Below, piece after piece: positions 7,703-16,857 of a stretch of DNA of 64,000 bases (its first letter is position 1; every line of letters begins with the position of its first letter). The DNA lies in assembly GCA_965224225.1 (NCBI GenBank), contig CBDCZF010000015.1, forward strand, positions 1 through 64,000, written 5' to 3'. Below the pieces are notes generated by a model, which was not told the origin of the DNA, made no database searches, and saw only the letters and a program-made list of their open reading frames with translations. The stretch comes from CAJQQK01 sp965224225. GTDB taxonomy: Bacteria; Pseudomonadota; Alphaproteobacteria; Rhizobiales; Hyphomicrobiaceae. The translations under genes and the position numbers were made by a program.

Positions 7703-10264
7703 CTAATCAAGAATGGCACCGTTCCAGATCTGCACCGTGCCGTTATCCTTGGCTGATGCGATCAGCCGGCCGTCGGCTGAGACGGTGGCATCGGCAATTC
7801 TGGCGCCCGCAGAACCGAAGGTCTGCAAGGCGTTGCTGCGCCGCCGGTTCCAGAGCCGCACCGTGCCGTCACGGCTGGCTGAGACGAATTCGCGGCCGCC
7901 GGTGAAGAAGGTCAGCGATGTAATGCGCCCCTTGTGGCCCGTGAAACGTCTAAGACGACGGCGACGCTCCGTTGAATAGAGCGAAACACTGCCTCTGAGC
8001 GTGCCGGTCAGCAGGCTACCGCCGTCGGGTGAGAAACCGACGGCTGTCACGAAGTCCTCGGCCCGGGGATAGGTGCGCACCAGGCTCAGGCTCTTGGCGT
8101 CCCAGAGCTTCACGGTCCGGTCGGCACTTGCCGTTGCAATGAGACCGCTGCCCGCTTCGTAGGCCACATCCAGGATATCACGCTGATGGCCTTCGAAGAC
8201 GTGCAGCGGAAGTGACTGCGTGGCGATGTCCCAAAGGCTCAGGCTCCAGTCGTTACCTGCCGCCAGGAACCTGTCGGGGCCGGCAAAGGCCAGAGCCTTG
8301 ATCGGCGCGTCGTTGCGCTTGAAGGTTTTGAGCTGCATGCCGAGGTCGAGCTGCCAGAGGGCGATGTGTCCGCTTTCATGGCCGGTCAGCGCGCGGTTGC
8401 CGTCGACTGCCAGTGCTGTAGCGGGCCCGTGTTCAAGCTCAAGCGTGCGGATCAACTCGTAAGAGTCACCATCCCAGAGCTTGAGCGTCGCATCGCTGCC
8501 GATTGTTGCGAGCTTGCGGCCCTGATCTGCGAACTGCAGGGCCGTCACGCCGCCTGGATGGCTTTCGAAGGTCTTGAGCAGCAGAGAGGCGGCAGCGGCC
8601 GGTTTGGCGGCGGAGGGTGTGGCCGCCAGACTGGCGAGCTTTCTTTGGGCCGGCGGCGGGGGCATGACCCTGGCCGCGGAGGTACCGTTGCTCGATATCG
8701 CAATGCTGCCGGTGATCGGCCCGCTCGCCACCGTACCGTTGCTGCGCAACATATACTGCGGCAGGGTATTCTGCAGCTGCACGGCGGCCATCGCGACACA
8801 GACCCCGATGGCGAGCTTCATGATCAGCGGCCGCCAGCGCCAGCGAGGTCCCTCGCGCAGCGGACGCGGCCTTGGCGGCCGGCGCTTGATCACTGCGAGG
8901 CGCCTCGGCTCCGGGGTGCGGGCTCCAACCGGTGTGCTGTTTATCTCGACCGGCCGGTCGTGTGCGGCGATCGTATCGCTGGTCTCCGGTTCCGGACGGA
9001 CCCAGGCGCCGCGCAGGAAGTACCGGCCACGCTTTGCCGATGGTTCGGGCTCGGAGGTTACCGTATCAAGCGTCTGCGGCACCGGCTCGTCCGTCCGGCC
9101 CGGGTCTGCGCCCGGATTGTCGGTAGCTTCGGGTGCCTGATCACCGCTGGGCTGTGTTGGTGCGCCATCGCGCGGTGAACGGCGAACGCCGTCGAGGAAA
9201 TCGACGATGCGGCCGCGCCGCCCCGGTTGATCCGGTGGCGGCGGCACGAATGGCGGCGATGCATATGCCGGCATGTCCGGCGCTTCGGTCGTTGCCGCTG
9301 CGCCCGGCAACTCCTCGGTGGAAAGCCTTTCGGTCAGGGCGAGCGTCGGAGCCGCAGGCCGGTCGCCGGAGTGAACTGTTGCGGTTTCCCCGGCGCCGAG
9401 CAGTTCGCCACGCCAGCCGGCAATGGCCTGCGGCCGCTTGTCAATGTCGAGTTCGAGGCCGCGATCGACTGCCTGCAGGAAGGATGGCCGGTAGGCACTG
9501 AGCGCCGCCTCCCGGGCGGGGATGAATTCATCATTGACGATGCGTGAGGGCGCATCGGGCGGACGCTTGCCGGTGATCGCGTGATAGAGCGTGGCAGAAA
9601 GCGCATAAATGTCCGTCCAGGGGCCCTGCTGGCGGCCAATCGCGCCGTATTGCTCGTAAGGGCTGTAGCCCGGTTTGACCAGCGCACTCACCGTTCGCGA
9701 GTGCTGAGCGATCTCACCGCGCGCCGAGCCGAAATCGATCAGTACCGGCGAGCCGTCGCTGCGCACCATGATGTTGTCGGGCGCGATATCGCGATGCAGG
9801 AAATCAGCTGCGTGAATGACGTCTAATGCTTCGAGCAGCGGCGCGATCAACTCATCCATTTCAGCCTGGCGCGGCGCCCGGCCGAGTGACTGCAGCCAGG
9901 ATTTTAGGCTCTGGCCCTCTTCGAAATGGAGCACCATGTAGCCGGTGTCGTTGGCTCGGAAATAGCGGTAAACGCGGACGATGTTTGGGTGATCGAATTT
10001 GGCGAGCGTCTGGGCTTCCTCAATGAAGCGGTCGAGACCCCACTGGTAGTCGGGCGCACATTCCGCCGACCGCGGGATCGCGTTCGCATTGCCGCCGCGC
10101 GCGGCAAAGTCGCCGGGGAAGTATTCCTTGATCGTGACGTACCGGTCGAGCGCGATTTCGCGAGCCAGATAGGTGATGCCGAAGCCGCCCGCACCAAGCA
10201 CGCGCTCGATGCGAAAGTCGGACACCAGTTCCGTGCCTTCTGGCAGAGCTTGCACGTGGCTCAT
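7703..10264 (-). CDS. Ser/Thr protein kinase with transmembrane segment and WD40 repeats
   Basis: An 853 aa protein. The kinase domain (about 18-290) has the Gly-rich loop GAGGFG, Lys46 in TIKEYFP, HRDIAPDN (157-164, with Ala where HRDLKPEN kinases have Lys) and IDFGSAR with DFG at 177-179. A Pro-rich linker (about 295-475) and one transmembrane helix (about 480-497) follow. WD40 repeats from about 575 to the end (several xLWD/xIWN ends) would form a propeller on the other side of the membrane. ATG 10264 was chosen because AAGGGA precedes it and the protein then starts MSHVQALPEG. It diverges from the FHA-FHA-PP2C genes, which probably supply its readers and its antagonist. Confidence 0.92.
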   Translation of the reverse strand: MSHVQALPEGTELVSDFRIERVLGAGGFGITYLAREIALDRYVTIKEYFPGDFAARGGNANAIPRSAECAPDYQWGLDRFIEEAQTLAKFDHPNIVRVYRYFRANDTGYMVLHFEEGQSLKSWLQSLGRAPRQAEMDELIAPLLEALDVIHAADFLHRDIAPDNIMVRSDGSPVLIDFGSARGEIAQHSRTVSALVKPGYSPYEQYGAIGRQQGPWTDIYALSATLYHAITGKRPPDAPSRIVNDEFIPAREAALSAYRPSFLQAVDRGLELDIDKRPQAIAGWRGELLGAGETATVHSGDRPAAPTLALTERLSTEELPGAAATTEAPDMPAYASPPFVPPPPDQPGRRGRIVDFLDGVRRSPRDGAPTQPSGDQAPEATDNPGADPGRTDEPVPQTLDTVTSEPEPSAKRGRYFLRGAWVRPEPETSDTIAAHDRPVEINSTPVGARTPEPRRLAVIKRRPPRPRPLREGPRWRWRPLIMKLAIGVCVAMAAVQLQNTLPQYMLRSNGTVASGPITGSIAISSNGTSAARVMPPPPAQRKLASLAATPSAAKPAAAASLLLKTFESHPGGVTALQFADQGRKLATIGSDATLKLWDGDSYELIRTLELEHGPATALAVDGNRALTGHESGHIALWQLDLGMQLKTFKRNDAPIKALAFAGPDRFLAAGNDWSLSLWDIATQSLPLHVFEGHQRDILDVAYEAGSGLIATASADRTVKLWDAKSLSLVRTYPRAEDFVTAVGFSPDGGSLLTGTLRGSVSLYSTERRRRLRRFTGHKGRITSLTFFTGGREFVSASRDGTVRLWNRRRSNALQTFGSAGARIADATVSADGRLIASAKDNGTVQIWNGAILD

Positions 10265-10513
10265 CGGATTCCCTTCAGCGTCCGGGCGTGCCGGCAATCA
10301 TGCAGCCGGGACCGAGGCCTGCAAATCGGTACGGTGCGGTGCCGGTCCGATCCGGTGACGGTGCTGTTCAACTGCCTAACCACGCTGCCCCCGATGTCGG
10401 CTCGATTGCCAACAGACTTTTGCTCTCAGGCGATGGTGCCCAATTGATGCCGAAAGATTGTGGCAATGGCGTAGCCTAATGAAGAGGAACGGTGCCGGTG
10501 GGGCTGTGAGCAT

Positions 10514-11119
10514 ATGCTAATTGCTGATTTCCTTTACATAATTGGCGCCCCGGATCTATCGGCTTGGCGTGCGGTGCTCGTTGAAAACGGCACTTGGTTG
10601 CGCGACTGGGTGCTGAATAGCTATGCCGAATCACCCGCTCTGGTGCTGGGAGTGGGCTTCGCATTGGCCTTGCCGCTGGTTGCGACTTTGGGCGTTATCG
10701 TGCGCCAGCTGCTCGGGGTGGCGGGCAGAGCGACAGGTAGGCCCGAGTTGCCAACGCCAACGCTGCCACCAAGCGCCTGGCGCCAGTCAGCCTGGCTCGA
10801 ACATGCCGACCGGTCCGAACACAGCTTTCCGCTTCGCCAATCGCTCGTGCGCATCGGCCGTGAACGCGACAACGACGTCTGTCTTGGCGATCCGAACGTT
10901 GCACGCTATCACGCGGTACTCGAGAGAACGCCCGAGGCGGAGTACATCATTTCATACATCGGTGATCCGGCCGGGCGGGGTCTGGTGATCAACGGCCGGC
11001 CTGTGCAACGCCAGCGCCTGCGCGGCGGTGAGGTTTTGGAGTTTGGCGCCAGGCGGATGCGATTTTCAATTGCAACCGGGACACAATCTGCGACCGGCCG
11101 CGAGGCTGGAAGGGCATGA
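10514..11119 (+). CDS. Membrane-anchored FHA-domain protein
   Basis: A 201 aa protein with a hydrophobic segment near residues 41-67, a short Pro-rich linker, and a C-terminal forkhead-associated domain (about 95-190). The FHA hallmarks IGRERDNDV, the downstream ARYHAVLE and the VING turn are visible; these bind phosphothreonine. It is divergent from the Ser/Thr kinase and 37 bp ahead of a second FHA gene and a PP2C phosphatase. It is likely a membrane-bound reader of the kinase output. No strong ribosome site precedes the ATG. Confidence 0.85.
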   Translation: MLIADFLYIIGAPDLSAWRAVLVENGTWLRDWVLNSYAESPALVLGVGFALALPLVATLGVIVRQLLGVAGRATGRPELPTPTLPPSAWRQSAWLEHADRSEHSFPLRQSLVRIGRERDNDVCLGDPNVARYHAVLERTPEAEYIISYIGDPAGRGLVINGRPVQRQRLRGGEVLEFGARRMRFSIATGTQSATGREAGRA

Positions 11120-11156
11120 GTTTGAACGACACGCAACGCACAACGGAGGGCAGACA

Positions 11157-11834
11157 ATGACCACGATACCGCAGAACGAGCCGACCACCGATGGCAGTTC
11201 GGCCGCCGGTCCGGTGCCACCGCCGCTGCCAAGCGCTGCCGAAGCCGCCCGCGAGGCCCGCGGCGGCACACCCAACATTCCGCCGGTCGTGTCGGACGAC
11301 AAACCCGCCGGGCAGACGCCGCAGCCGACGACCGAGGTCGTGCGACAGGCCGAAGCTCCCGCTACCCAAGCGACTGTCACGATTAAGCATGCCCCAGAGG
11401 TTGAGCCCGTAAATCCGCGCACGCGCCTGGTGCGTGGCCGCCAGCCGGTCGAGCGCGGCGAGTTTCGCCAGGACCCGGTGGTCGGCTGGTTGGTAGTCGT
11501 CGGCGGGCCGGGGATCGGCGCCTGTCGGGCGATCTTCGAGGGCAACAACACGGTCGGGCGTTCGCCGGCCAACCGGGTGCCGATCGACTTCGGTGATGAT
11601 GCGATTTCGGGCGAGGAGCAGGCCTACATCCGTTATGATTCAACCGACCGAAACTTCCTGCTGGTGCCCAATCTGGCCAAGACGAATGTGGTTTCCGTCA
11701 ACGACAAGCGCCCAACGGCAGCGGTCGAACTGCAGGCGATGGACGTGATCATGATGGGCCGCACGCAGCTCGTATTCGTGCCCTTCTGTGGCCCGGATTT
11801 CGACTGGGCCGAACTTGCCGGATTGAAAAGCTAG
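11157..11834 (+). CDS. FHA-like domain protein with disordered N-terminus
   Basis: A 225 aa protein. The first ~110 residues are Pro/Ala/Thr-rich and probably disordered, with several Thr that could be phosphorylated. Residues ~115-215 form an FHA-like domain (VGWLVVVGGPGIGA, NTVGRSPANRVPIDF, ISGEEQAYI, SVNDKRP). The usual Ser-His pair is degenerate (GEEQAYI in place of SxxH). It may therefore bind phosphopeptide weakly or act as the kinase substrate, as Fha-type proteins do. GGAGG lies seven bases before the ATG. It sits between the first FHA gene and the PP2C gene. Confidence 0.82.
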   Translation: MTTIPQNEPTTDGSSAAGPVPPPLPSAAEAAREARGGTPNIPPVVSDDKPAGQTPQPTTEVVRQAEAPATQATVTIKHAPEVEPVNPRTRLVRGRQPVERGEFRQDPVVGWLVVVGGPGIGACRAIFEGNNTVGRSPANRVPIDFGDDAISGEEQAYIRYDSTDRNFLLVPNLAKTNVVSVNDKRPTAAVELQAMDVIMMGRTQLVFVPFCGPDFDWAELAGLKS

Positions 11835-11892
11835 CCCTGATTCCCGCATTACCGGTTTGACATGGCCGTCGCGGCGGTCGACAAACAGGCAC

Positions 11893-12801
11893 ATGACAGC
11901 ATTCGAGTGGGCCGTGCGGGCAACGCGCGGCGATCGCAACTATCAGGAGGATGCCGCTGCGTTCTGGCCGGGCGCGGCAACGTTCGATTGCGATCTCGAT
12001 CTGCCGCCACGCGATGGCGATATGCTGAGCGCCGTGCTGGCCGACGGTATGGGCGGCCACGCCGGCGGCGCGCTCGCCAGCCAGACGGCGTGCCGGACGT
12101 TCCTTGCAGGCATCGCCGGCCTGGTCGAACTTGACCGGACCATCGGACTTCCCGAGCGCGATGATGACGATGTCGGCGACGACAATGATCCAGGCGCTGT
12201 TGGCCAATCGACCCACGATGATGACGTGACGACGATCACGGTCGCGCAGACATCTACCGTACGCGACCTTGTCGCCGCGCTACACGGTGCCAACGAGGAC
12301 ATTGCCGTGTGCGCGGCTGCCGAGCCGGCGCTTGCCGGCATGGGCACGACGCTGGTCGGCATTGCGCTTGCCAACCGTGAACTCGAATGGGTCAGTGTCG
12401 GCGACAGTCCCCTCTATCTCTATCGAAATGGCGATGTCGCGCTTCTCAACGAGGACCATTCGCTGGCGCCGGCGCTCGACCAGATGGCAGCCGAAGGCAT
12501 TATCACGGAGGCGGCCGCGCGCAACGATCCGCGCCGTCATATGCTACGTTCGGCGCTGACCGGCGATGAACTCGAACTGATCGACGTGTCACGCCGGCCG
12601 CTGCCGCTCGGTGCCGGCGATATCATCGTGCTTGCCAGTGACGGTATCCACACCCTCGAAGAAGACGAGATCGCCCGCGTGGTCACGGCCTATGCAGGCG
12701 ATGGCGCCGCTGCCATTGCCGAAGCCCTGATCCGGACCATTGAAAACCAGCAGGCACTGCACCAGGATAACGCGACGATCATGATCGTTCGGGTGTTGTG
12801 A
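11893..12801 (+). CDS. PP2C-family (PPM) Ser/Thr protein phosphatase
   Basis: A 302 aa metal-dependent phosphatase. The metal-binding and structural motifs RNYQEDA, LADGMGGHAGG, GMGTTLVG, VGDSPLYLYRNG, LASDGIHTL and DNATIMIV appear in order and look intact. A very acidic insert (about residues 85-115, many Asp) interrupts the fold between the second and third motifs. The start used is ATG 11893; a TTG at 11857 would add 12 residues. It would reverse the adjacent kinase. The gene set resembles the PpkA-Fha-PppA module of type VI secretion, but no secretion genes are present here. Confidence 0.9.
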   Translation: MTAFEWAVRATRGDRNYQEDAAAFWPGAATFDCDLDLPPRDGDMLSAVLADGMGGHAGGALASQTACRTFLAGIAGLVELDRTIGLPERDDDDVGDDNDPGAVGQSTHDDDVTTITVAQTSTVRDLVAALHGANEDIAVCAAAEPALAGMGTTLVGIALANRELEWVSVGDSPLYLYRNGDVALLNEDHSLAPALDQMAAEGIITEAAARNDPRRHMLRSALTGDELELIDVSRRPLPLGAGDIIVLASDGIHTLEEDEIARVVTAYAGDGAAAIAEALIRTIENQQALHQDNATIMIVRVL

Positions 12802-13023
12802 GGGCGTTGTCACGGGGTGTCGAGCGGGTGTGTGTGTCGGCTTGCCGTGGATGTTCTGCCGTGTTGTGTTGATGGTGAGTTTTTCTCTGGTTGATCCCAA
12901 AGCGCTATCGCGGAAATTCCGATTTCGCATCGCAGCAAAGCTACGCCCAGCTGGAAGCAGACCTGAGCGAGTGCAATTTCGGCAAACCCATTTGTCCGTC
13001 GGGTGCATCAAACTGCTGTTGAA

Positions 13024-14694
13024 TCACAATCCAAGCCTATCAAGCGCCCCCTCCGCCTTCTCCATGAGCACTTCATTGAATGGAAAAGCCGCGAAGAAGT
13101 CCATGCGGTTGAGGTCGCTCTTCATGCGACGCGCACGGTCGATGCATTTCTTCGCCGTCGAAGGGTCCCCGTTTAAGTCATGGCAGATCGCACCAATCAC
13201 TGATATGTGTACATGTGCGTTCGGCGCCCGCGTCGCCTGTTCGGCCCAGGTCGCGGCTGATGCATAATCGTCTTCGAGCAGGCACGACATCGCACGTGTT
13301 GCCAGCATCGCATAACTCAACGGATCGATCGGGCTGAGTTCAATGGCCTTGGCAGCCTGCTCGCGGCTTTGCACGCTATTGCCGAGCAGTACATTGAGAA
13401 CGCCGCTGTTATAGATCGCGAACGCGTAGTTCGGGCTGAGTGCAATGCTGCGCTCGAGCCAGGGCAGAGCATCTTCGGGCTTGCCGGCGAGCCATTCAGC
13501 ACGCCCCTTGGTCAGAAGTGCGAACGGGTCCAGTGGGTCGAGTTCCACGCCTTTGTCAGCTGATCTTGCAGCAAGGGCCTGATTGCCAGACCGGTCAACC
13601 GAGTAGCCCAAGAAAGCATTCTGGAAATGTGTAAAGGATAGTCCGGCGTGTGCACGCGCAAAGGCCGGGTCCAAGGCGATGGCGCGACTGAAAAACTGGT
13701 GAGCGGCCTCGTTGTCCTTCTGATTGAAGCGGAACATGTGCCAGAGACCGCGATGGTAGGCTGACCAGGCATCGAGGCTTTCGGTTGAAAGCCGGGTCGC
13801 GCGGATGGCTTCGGTTGCCTGTATCCTGGTTTCGACCGCACGTACGACCTGGCCTGCAATTTCAATTTTCAACTGAAGCAGGTCCTCCAGATCAAGTCGG
13901 AATCGCTCGGTCCAGAGAATCTGCCCATCGGCGGCCTGCGACAGCTCCAATGCCACGACGCAGGAGCGTTCGACAAAGGCGATTGTTCCAGTCATCAGAT
14001 AACGCACGCCCAGAACGTCGGCGATGTCCTGCAAGTTGCCGGACGGACCACGAAATTGGAATGAAGAGCCTCGTGCGGTGACAAATAGCCAATGCAGCCG
14101 CGACAACTCCAGAATGACTTCCTGCGAAACCGCGTCGCCGAGCGCGGCGTACGCCGAATCCGGTGTCAGAACGTGCAGCGGCAAAACGGCAATAGACGGC
14201 TGAGTGCCTGAAGAACCAGGTGGGCGGGCTTGTGGTTCACCGTCAGCAGCGGCTGACGAGTCGACGACAAGTTGGTCAGTGACGCCCCCAGGTTGGTGAG
14301 GAGCTTTCGTCGTCGCATCGTCCTCGGGGCCCACTTGCCCAATGAACTGGAAGCCGCGCCCGCGAACCGTTCGAATGAGTTGTTGCGCACTGCCGGTATC
14401 GCCTAGTGCCTTGCGTGCAGATTTGATGCACGCCGAGACGGTTGCATCCGATACAATACGACCGCCCCACACCTGGTCGATCAGTTCATCTCTAGTGAGG
14501 ATACGCCCTGCGTTCCTCGCCAATACATGGATCAGATCGAAGACCAGCGGCTCGACATGAAGCGATCGTCCGCCTTGCCGCAGTTCGAACGACGAAACGT
14601 CCAGTTCGAAATCGCCGAAACAGATGACAGATGATTTGTTGCCGGCGTCTTGTTCCTTGTCAGGCGTGACACCTGCCGGCGGCTTGGTCTCCAT
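13024..14694 (-). CDS. Winged-helix transcriptional regulator with TolB-like and TPR domains
   Basis: A 556 aa protein. An OmpR/CadC-type winged helix lies at about residues 22-118 (FGDFELD, LTRDELIDQVWGGRIVSD, RTVRGRGFQF). A TolB-like segment follows (about 165-290, SIAVLPL...YLMTGTI), then tetratricopeptide repeats to about 520. No transmembrane segment is obvious, so a soluble regulator is likely. The start is supported by GGAAGGAG upstream. It is divergent from the methyltransferase at 14924, 229 bp away, which may be its target. Such proteins often respond to metabolic or envelope signals, but the ligand is unknown. Confidence 0.87.
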   Translation of the reverse strand: METKPPAGVTPDKEQDAGNKSSVICFGDFELDVSSFELRQGGRSLHVEPLVFDLIHVLARNAGRILTRDELIDQVWGGRIVSDATVSACIKSARKALGDTGSAQQLIRTVRGRGFQFIGQVGPEDDATTKAPHQPGGVTDQLVVDSSAAADGEPQARPPGSSGTQPSIAVLPLHVLTPDSAYAALGDAVSQEVILELSRLHWLFVTARGSSFQFRGPSGNLQDIADVLGVRYLMTGTIAFVERSCVVALELSQAADGQILWTERFRLDLEDLLQLKIEIAGQVVRAVETRIQATEAIRATRLSTESLDAWSAYHRGLWHMFRFNQKDNEAAHQFFSRAIALDPAFARAHAGLSFTHFQNAFLGYSVDRSGNQALAARSADKGVELDPLDPFALLTKGRAEWLAGKPEDALPWLERSIALSPNYAFAIYNSGVLNVLLGNSVQSREQAAKAIELSPIDPLSYAMLATRAMSCLLEDDYASAATWAEQATRAPNAHVHISVIGAICHDLNGDPSTAKKCIDRARRMKSDLNRMDFFAAFPFNEVLMEKAEGALDRLGL

Positions 14695-14923
14695 CGGCGA
14701 TGCTCCTTCCAGCGGCGAACGCTAGATCAAATTCGGGTCGAAATCCACAATTCGCGCAGCTTGTCTCGCAATCACCGCGTCTGGCAATCACCGCAATATT
14801 ACCTAGTAAAAACCATCTGATCACCCAGCCCTCTTCAAGCAACGGTTCGGCCCATTTGGCACAACCGCTGAGCAGGCCGGACAACAGAGCCCGGCGCCAA
14901 AGCAATCGAAGAGGACCAGAACA

Positions 14924-15754
14924 ATGAACGCCCAAGAGTTGTTGATCGACACCCCGGATTTTACTGCCATCAAGGCCAAGCAGAACGCAGCCTGGTCATC
15001 CGGCGACTACGCCAAGATCGGCACGACGCTGCAAATCGTCGGCGAAAATCTTGCCGAAACCGTGAATATGGAGCCCGACGCCCGGGTGCTTGACGTTGCC
15101 GCCGGCAATGGCAATGCCACGCTCGCTTTTGCGCGGCGCTGGGCACATGTAACATCGACGGACTATGTCGGCTCGCTGCTCGACAAGGGCAGGGCGCGTG
15201 CCGAAGCCGAAGCGCTGGATGTCGACTTTCAGGTCGCAGATGCGGAAAACCTGCCGTTCGGCGATGCCTCCTTCGACGCGGTCGTCTCCACGTTCGGAGT
15301 CATGTTCACGCCTGACCAGGAGAAGGCTGCAAGCGAACTCATCCGAGTTTGCCGCCCGGGCGGTAAGATCGGCTTGGCCAACTGGACGCCGGAAGGGTTC
15401 ATCGGACAGCTGTTCAAGACGCTTGGCCGCCAGGTGCCGCCGCCGGCAGGGGTTTCGTCACCAGCACGTTGGGGCACCGAGGATTGGCTGAACGAGAATT
15501 TCGCGCATGCGGCCCGGTCCATCGCGATAACGCCGCGCGACTTCGTGTTTCGCTATCGCTCGCCGACCCACTTTGTGGAGTTCTTCCGTACATTCTACGG
15601 GCCTGTCCATAAGGCTTTTCTCGCCCTCGATTCGACTGCTCAGAAAGCACTTGATGCGGATCTCCACGCAACCGTCGCCGGGATGAACACCGCCACAGAC
15701 GGCTCGATGCGTGTGCCTGCCGCCTACGTTGAGGTGATCATCACCAAAGCATAA
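14924..15754 (+). CDS. Class I SAM-dependent methyltransferase (UbiE-like)
   Basis: A 276 aa Rossmann-fold methyltransferase. The SAM site VLDVAAGNGNATLAFA lies near residues 50-65, an acidic strand end with VADAENLPF near 105-113, and SELIRVCRPGGKIGLANW near 138-155. It looks like methyltransferases acting on small molecules or quinone/lipid precursors; the acceptor cannot be named. AGAGGA precedes the ATG. It is divergent from the TolB/TPR regulator and may be its regulated gene. Confidence 0.87.
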   Translation: MNAQELLIDTPDFTAIKAKQNAAWSSGDYAKIGTTLQIVGENLAETVNMEPDARVLDVAAGNGNATLAFARRWAHVTSTDYVGSLLDKGRARAEAEALDVDFQVADAENLPFGDASFDAVVSTFGVMFTPDQEKAASELIRVCRPGGKIGLANWTPEGFIGQLFKTLGRQVPPPAGVSSPARWGTEDWLNENFAHAARSIAITPRDFVFRYRSPTHFVEFFRTFYGPVHKAFLALDSTAQKALDADLHATVAGMNTATDGSMRVPAAYVEVIITKA

Positions 15755-15893
15755 CCCGCGTTACGCGGCAGTTCTTGCTGCAGCCGGCCTGGCTGCAACA
15801 AGGTCTCCTTGGAGGCGCCCCAATCGGCCGAGGACGGAACGCCTCGGCCACCCCCGAACCACTGCGCTGAACAAGCCAAAAGGAATGAAACGA

Positions 15894-16601
15894 TGACTAC
15901 CCAACGTAAAAAGAAGATCCCCGTTTTCATGCTATCGGCACTGGCCGTGGCTGCCGTGCCGTTTTTGGTGCCGGGCACGAACGATGCCAGCGCTGCGGGA
16001 TACGGGCAGAAGGGGCAATCAAAGCAAACCGTCTCACGGACGCCATCGAAGCGCCGGGTCACGGTCAACAGAAAGCGTCACAATCGGGTCAAATTCCGAG
16101 CTGCAACGACGCGCAAGGCGGGTGGCAATCGCCGCCGAGTGGTCCGGCCAATTCGGAAAGGCCACGACAATGCCGAAGGCGGCCGCACGTATAAAACAGC
16201 AGCCGCGTCGTGTCGTGAGACCGGCAACCAAGCGGCCAAGCGTGATTGCAGTCGGCAAGCGCAGGCCGGCGACAACCATTCGTCCAGCCATCGCTCGTCC
16301 GAACGTGAACATGCCGAAGACGGTGGCAACGGCGCGACCGCGCCCCGTGACCGGCACTGCCCGCCCACAGGTGACGACACCAAAATCGACTGCCCGCACG
16401 ACACCGGTTATCGATCCGACCTCGGGCAGGCCGAATCAACGTGGTCAGGCTGCGCGGCAGCGGCAATACCAGAAGTGTGCCGCGTTCAGCATTCGCGTGC
16501 TGCAAGGGTGCTCATCGCAGGCGCAAGGCGATCCGCAAAAGCAGCGGGCCTGCCGGTCACACTACCAAGGCAATGTCGTTCGTTGCCAGGGGCTGCTGTG
16601 A
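15894..16601 (+). pseudogene. Basic, Pro-rich secreted protein; reading frame ambiguous, possible frameshift
   Basis: ATG 15894 opens a convincing signal peptide (MTTQRKKK followed by a hydrophobic core and DASA). That frame runs to 16615 but becomes compositionally odd after about 16100. A second open frame ends at 16601 and carries a more protein-like Pro/Arg/Thr-rich stretch plus a C-terminal cysteine module (about 45 residues with Cys in CAAF, GCSS, ACRSH and VRCQG). Joining the signal peptide to the second frame needs one shift near 16050-16180. Either this is a frameshifted gene (or a sequencing error), or two frames overlap by chance. Function is unknown. Confidence 0.45.
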
Positions 16602-16857
16602 GACATGAAGATTGACGGTGCCGGACTCCTATTCGGTACTGTTGCAGCAATAGGTCCGAATTTGGAACCGCTCGCTGTTGGAGCGATACAACGCCCGCAT
16701 GTTAGGCGCGTCCGTTTTCGGCGACGAGCCTTGATGACGTGCTCGGAGTATGCTGCTGCACCTGCTTGCGGCAGAAACTGGCCCCATGCCAAAAGCCTCT
16801 GGCCGAGCAAATCAGGTCCGCTTCCAAAGCCGCTGCAACCTTTCGTAACCGGCCATC

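Noticed and set aside
6287..12801. Type VI secretion locus
   Set aside because: The kinase, FHA and PP2C genes fit the regulatory part, but no tss structural gene is present.
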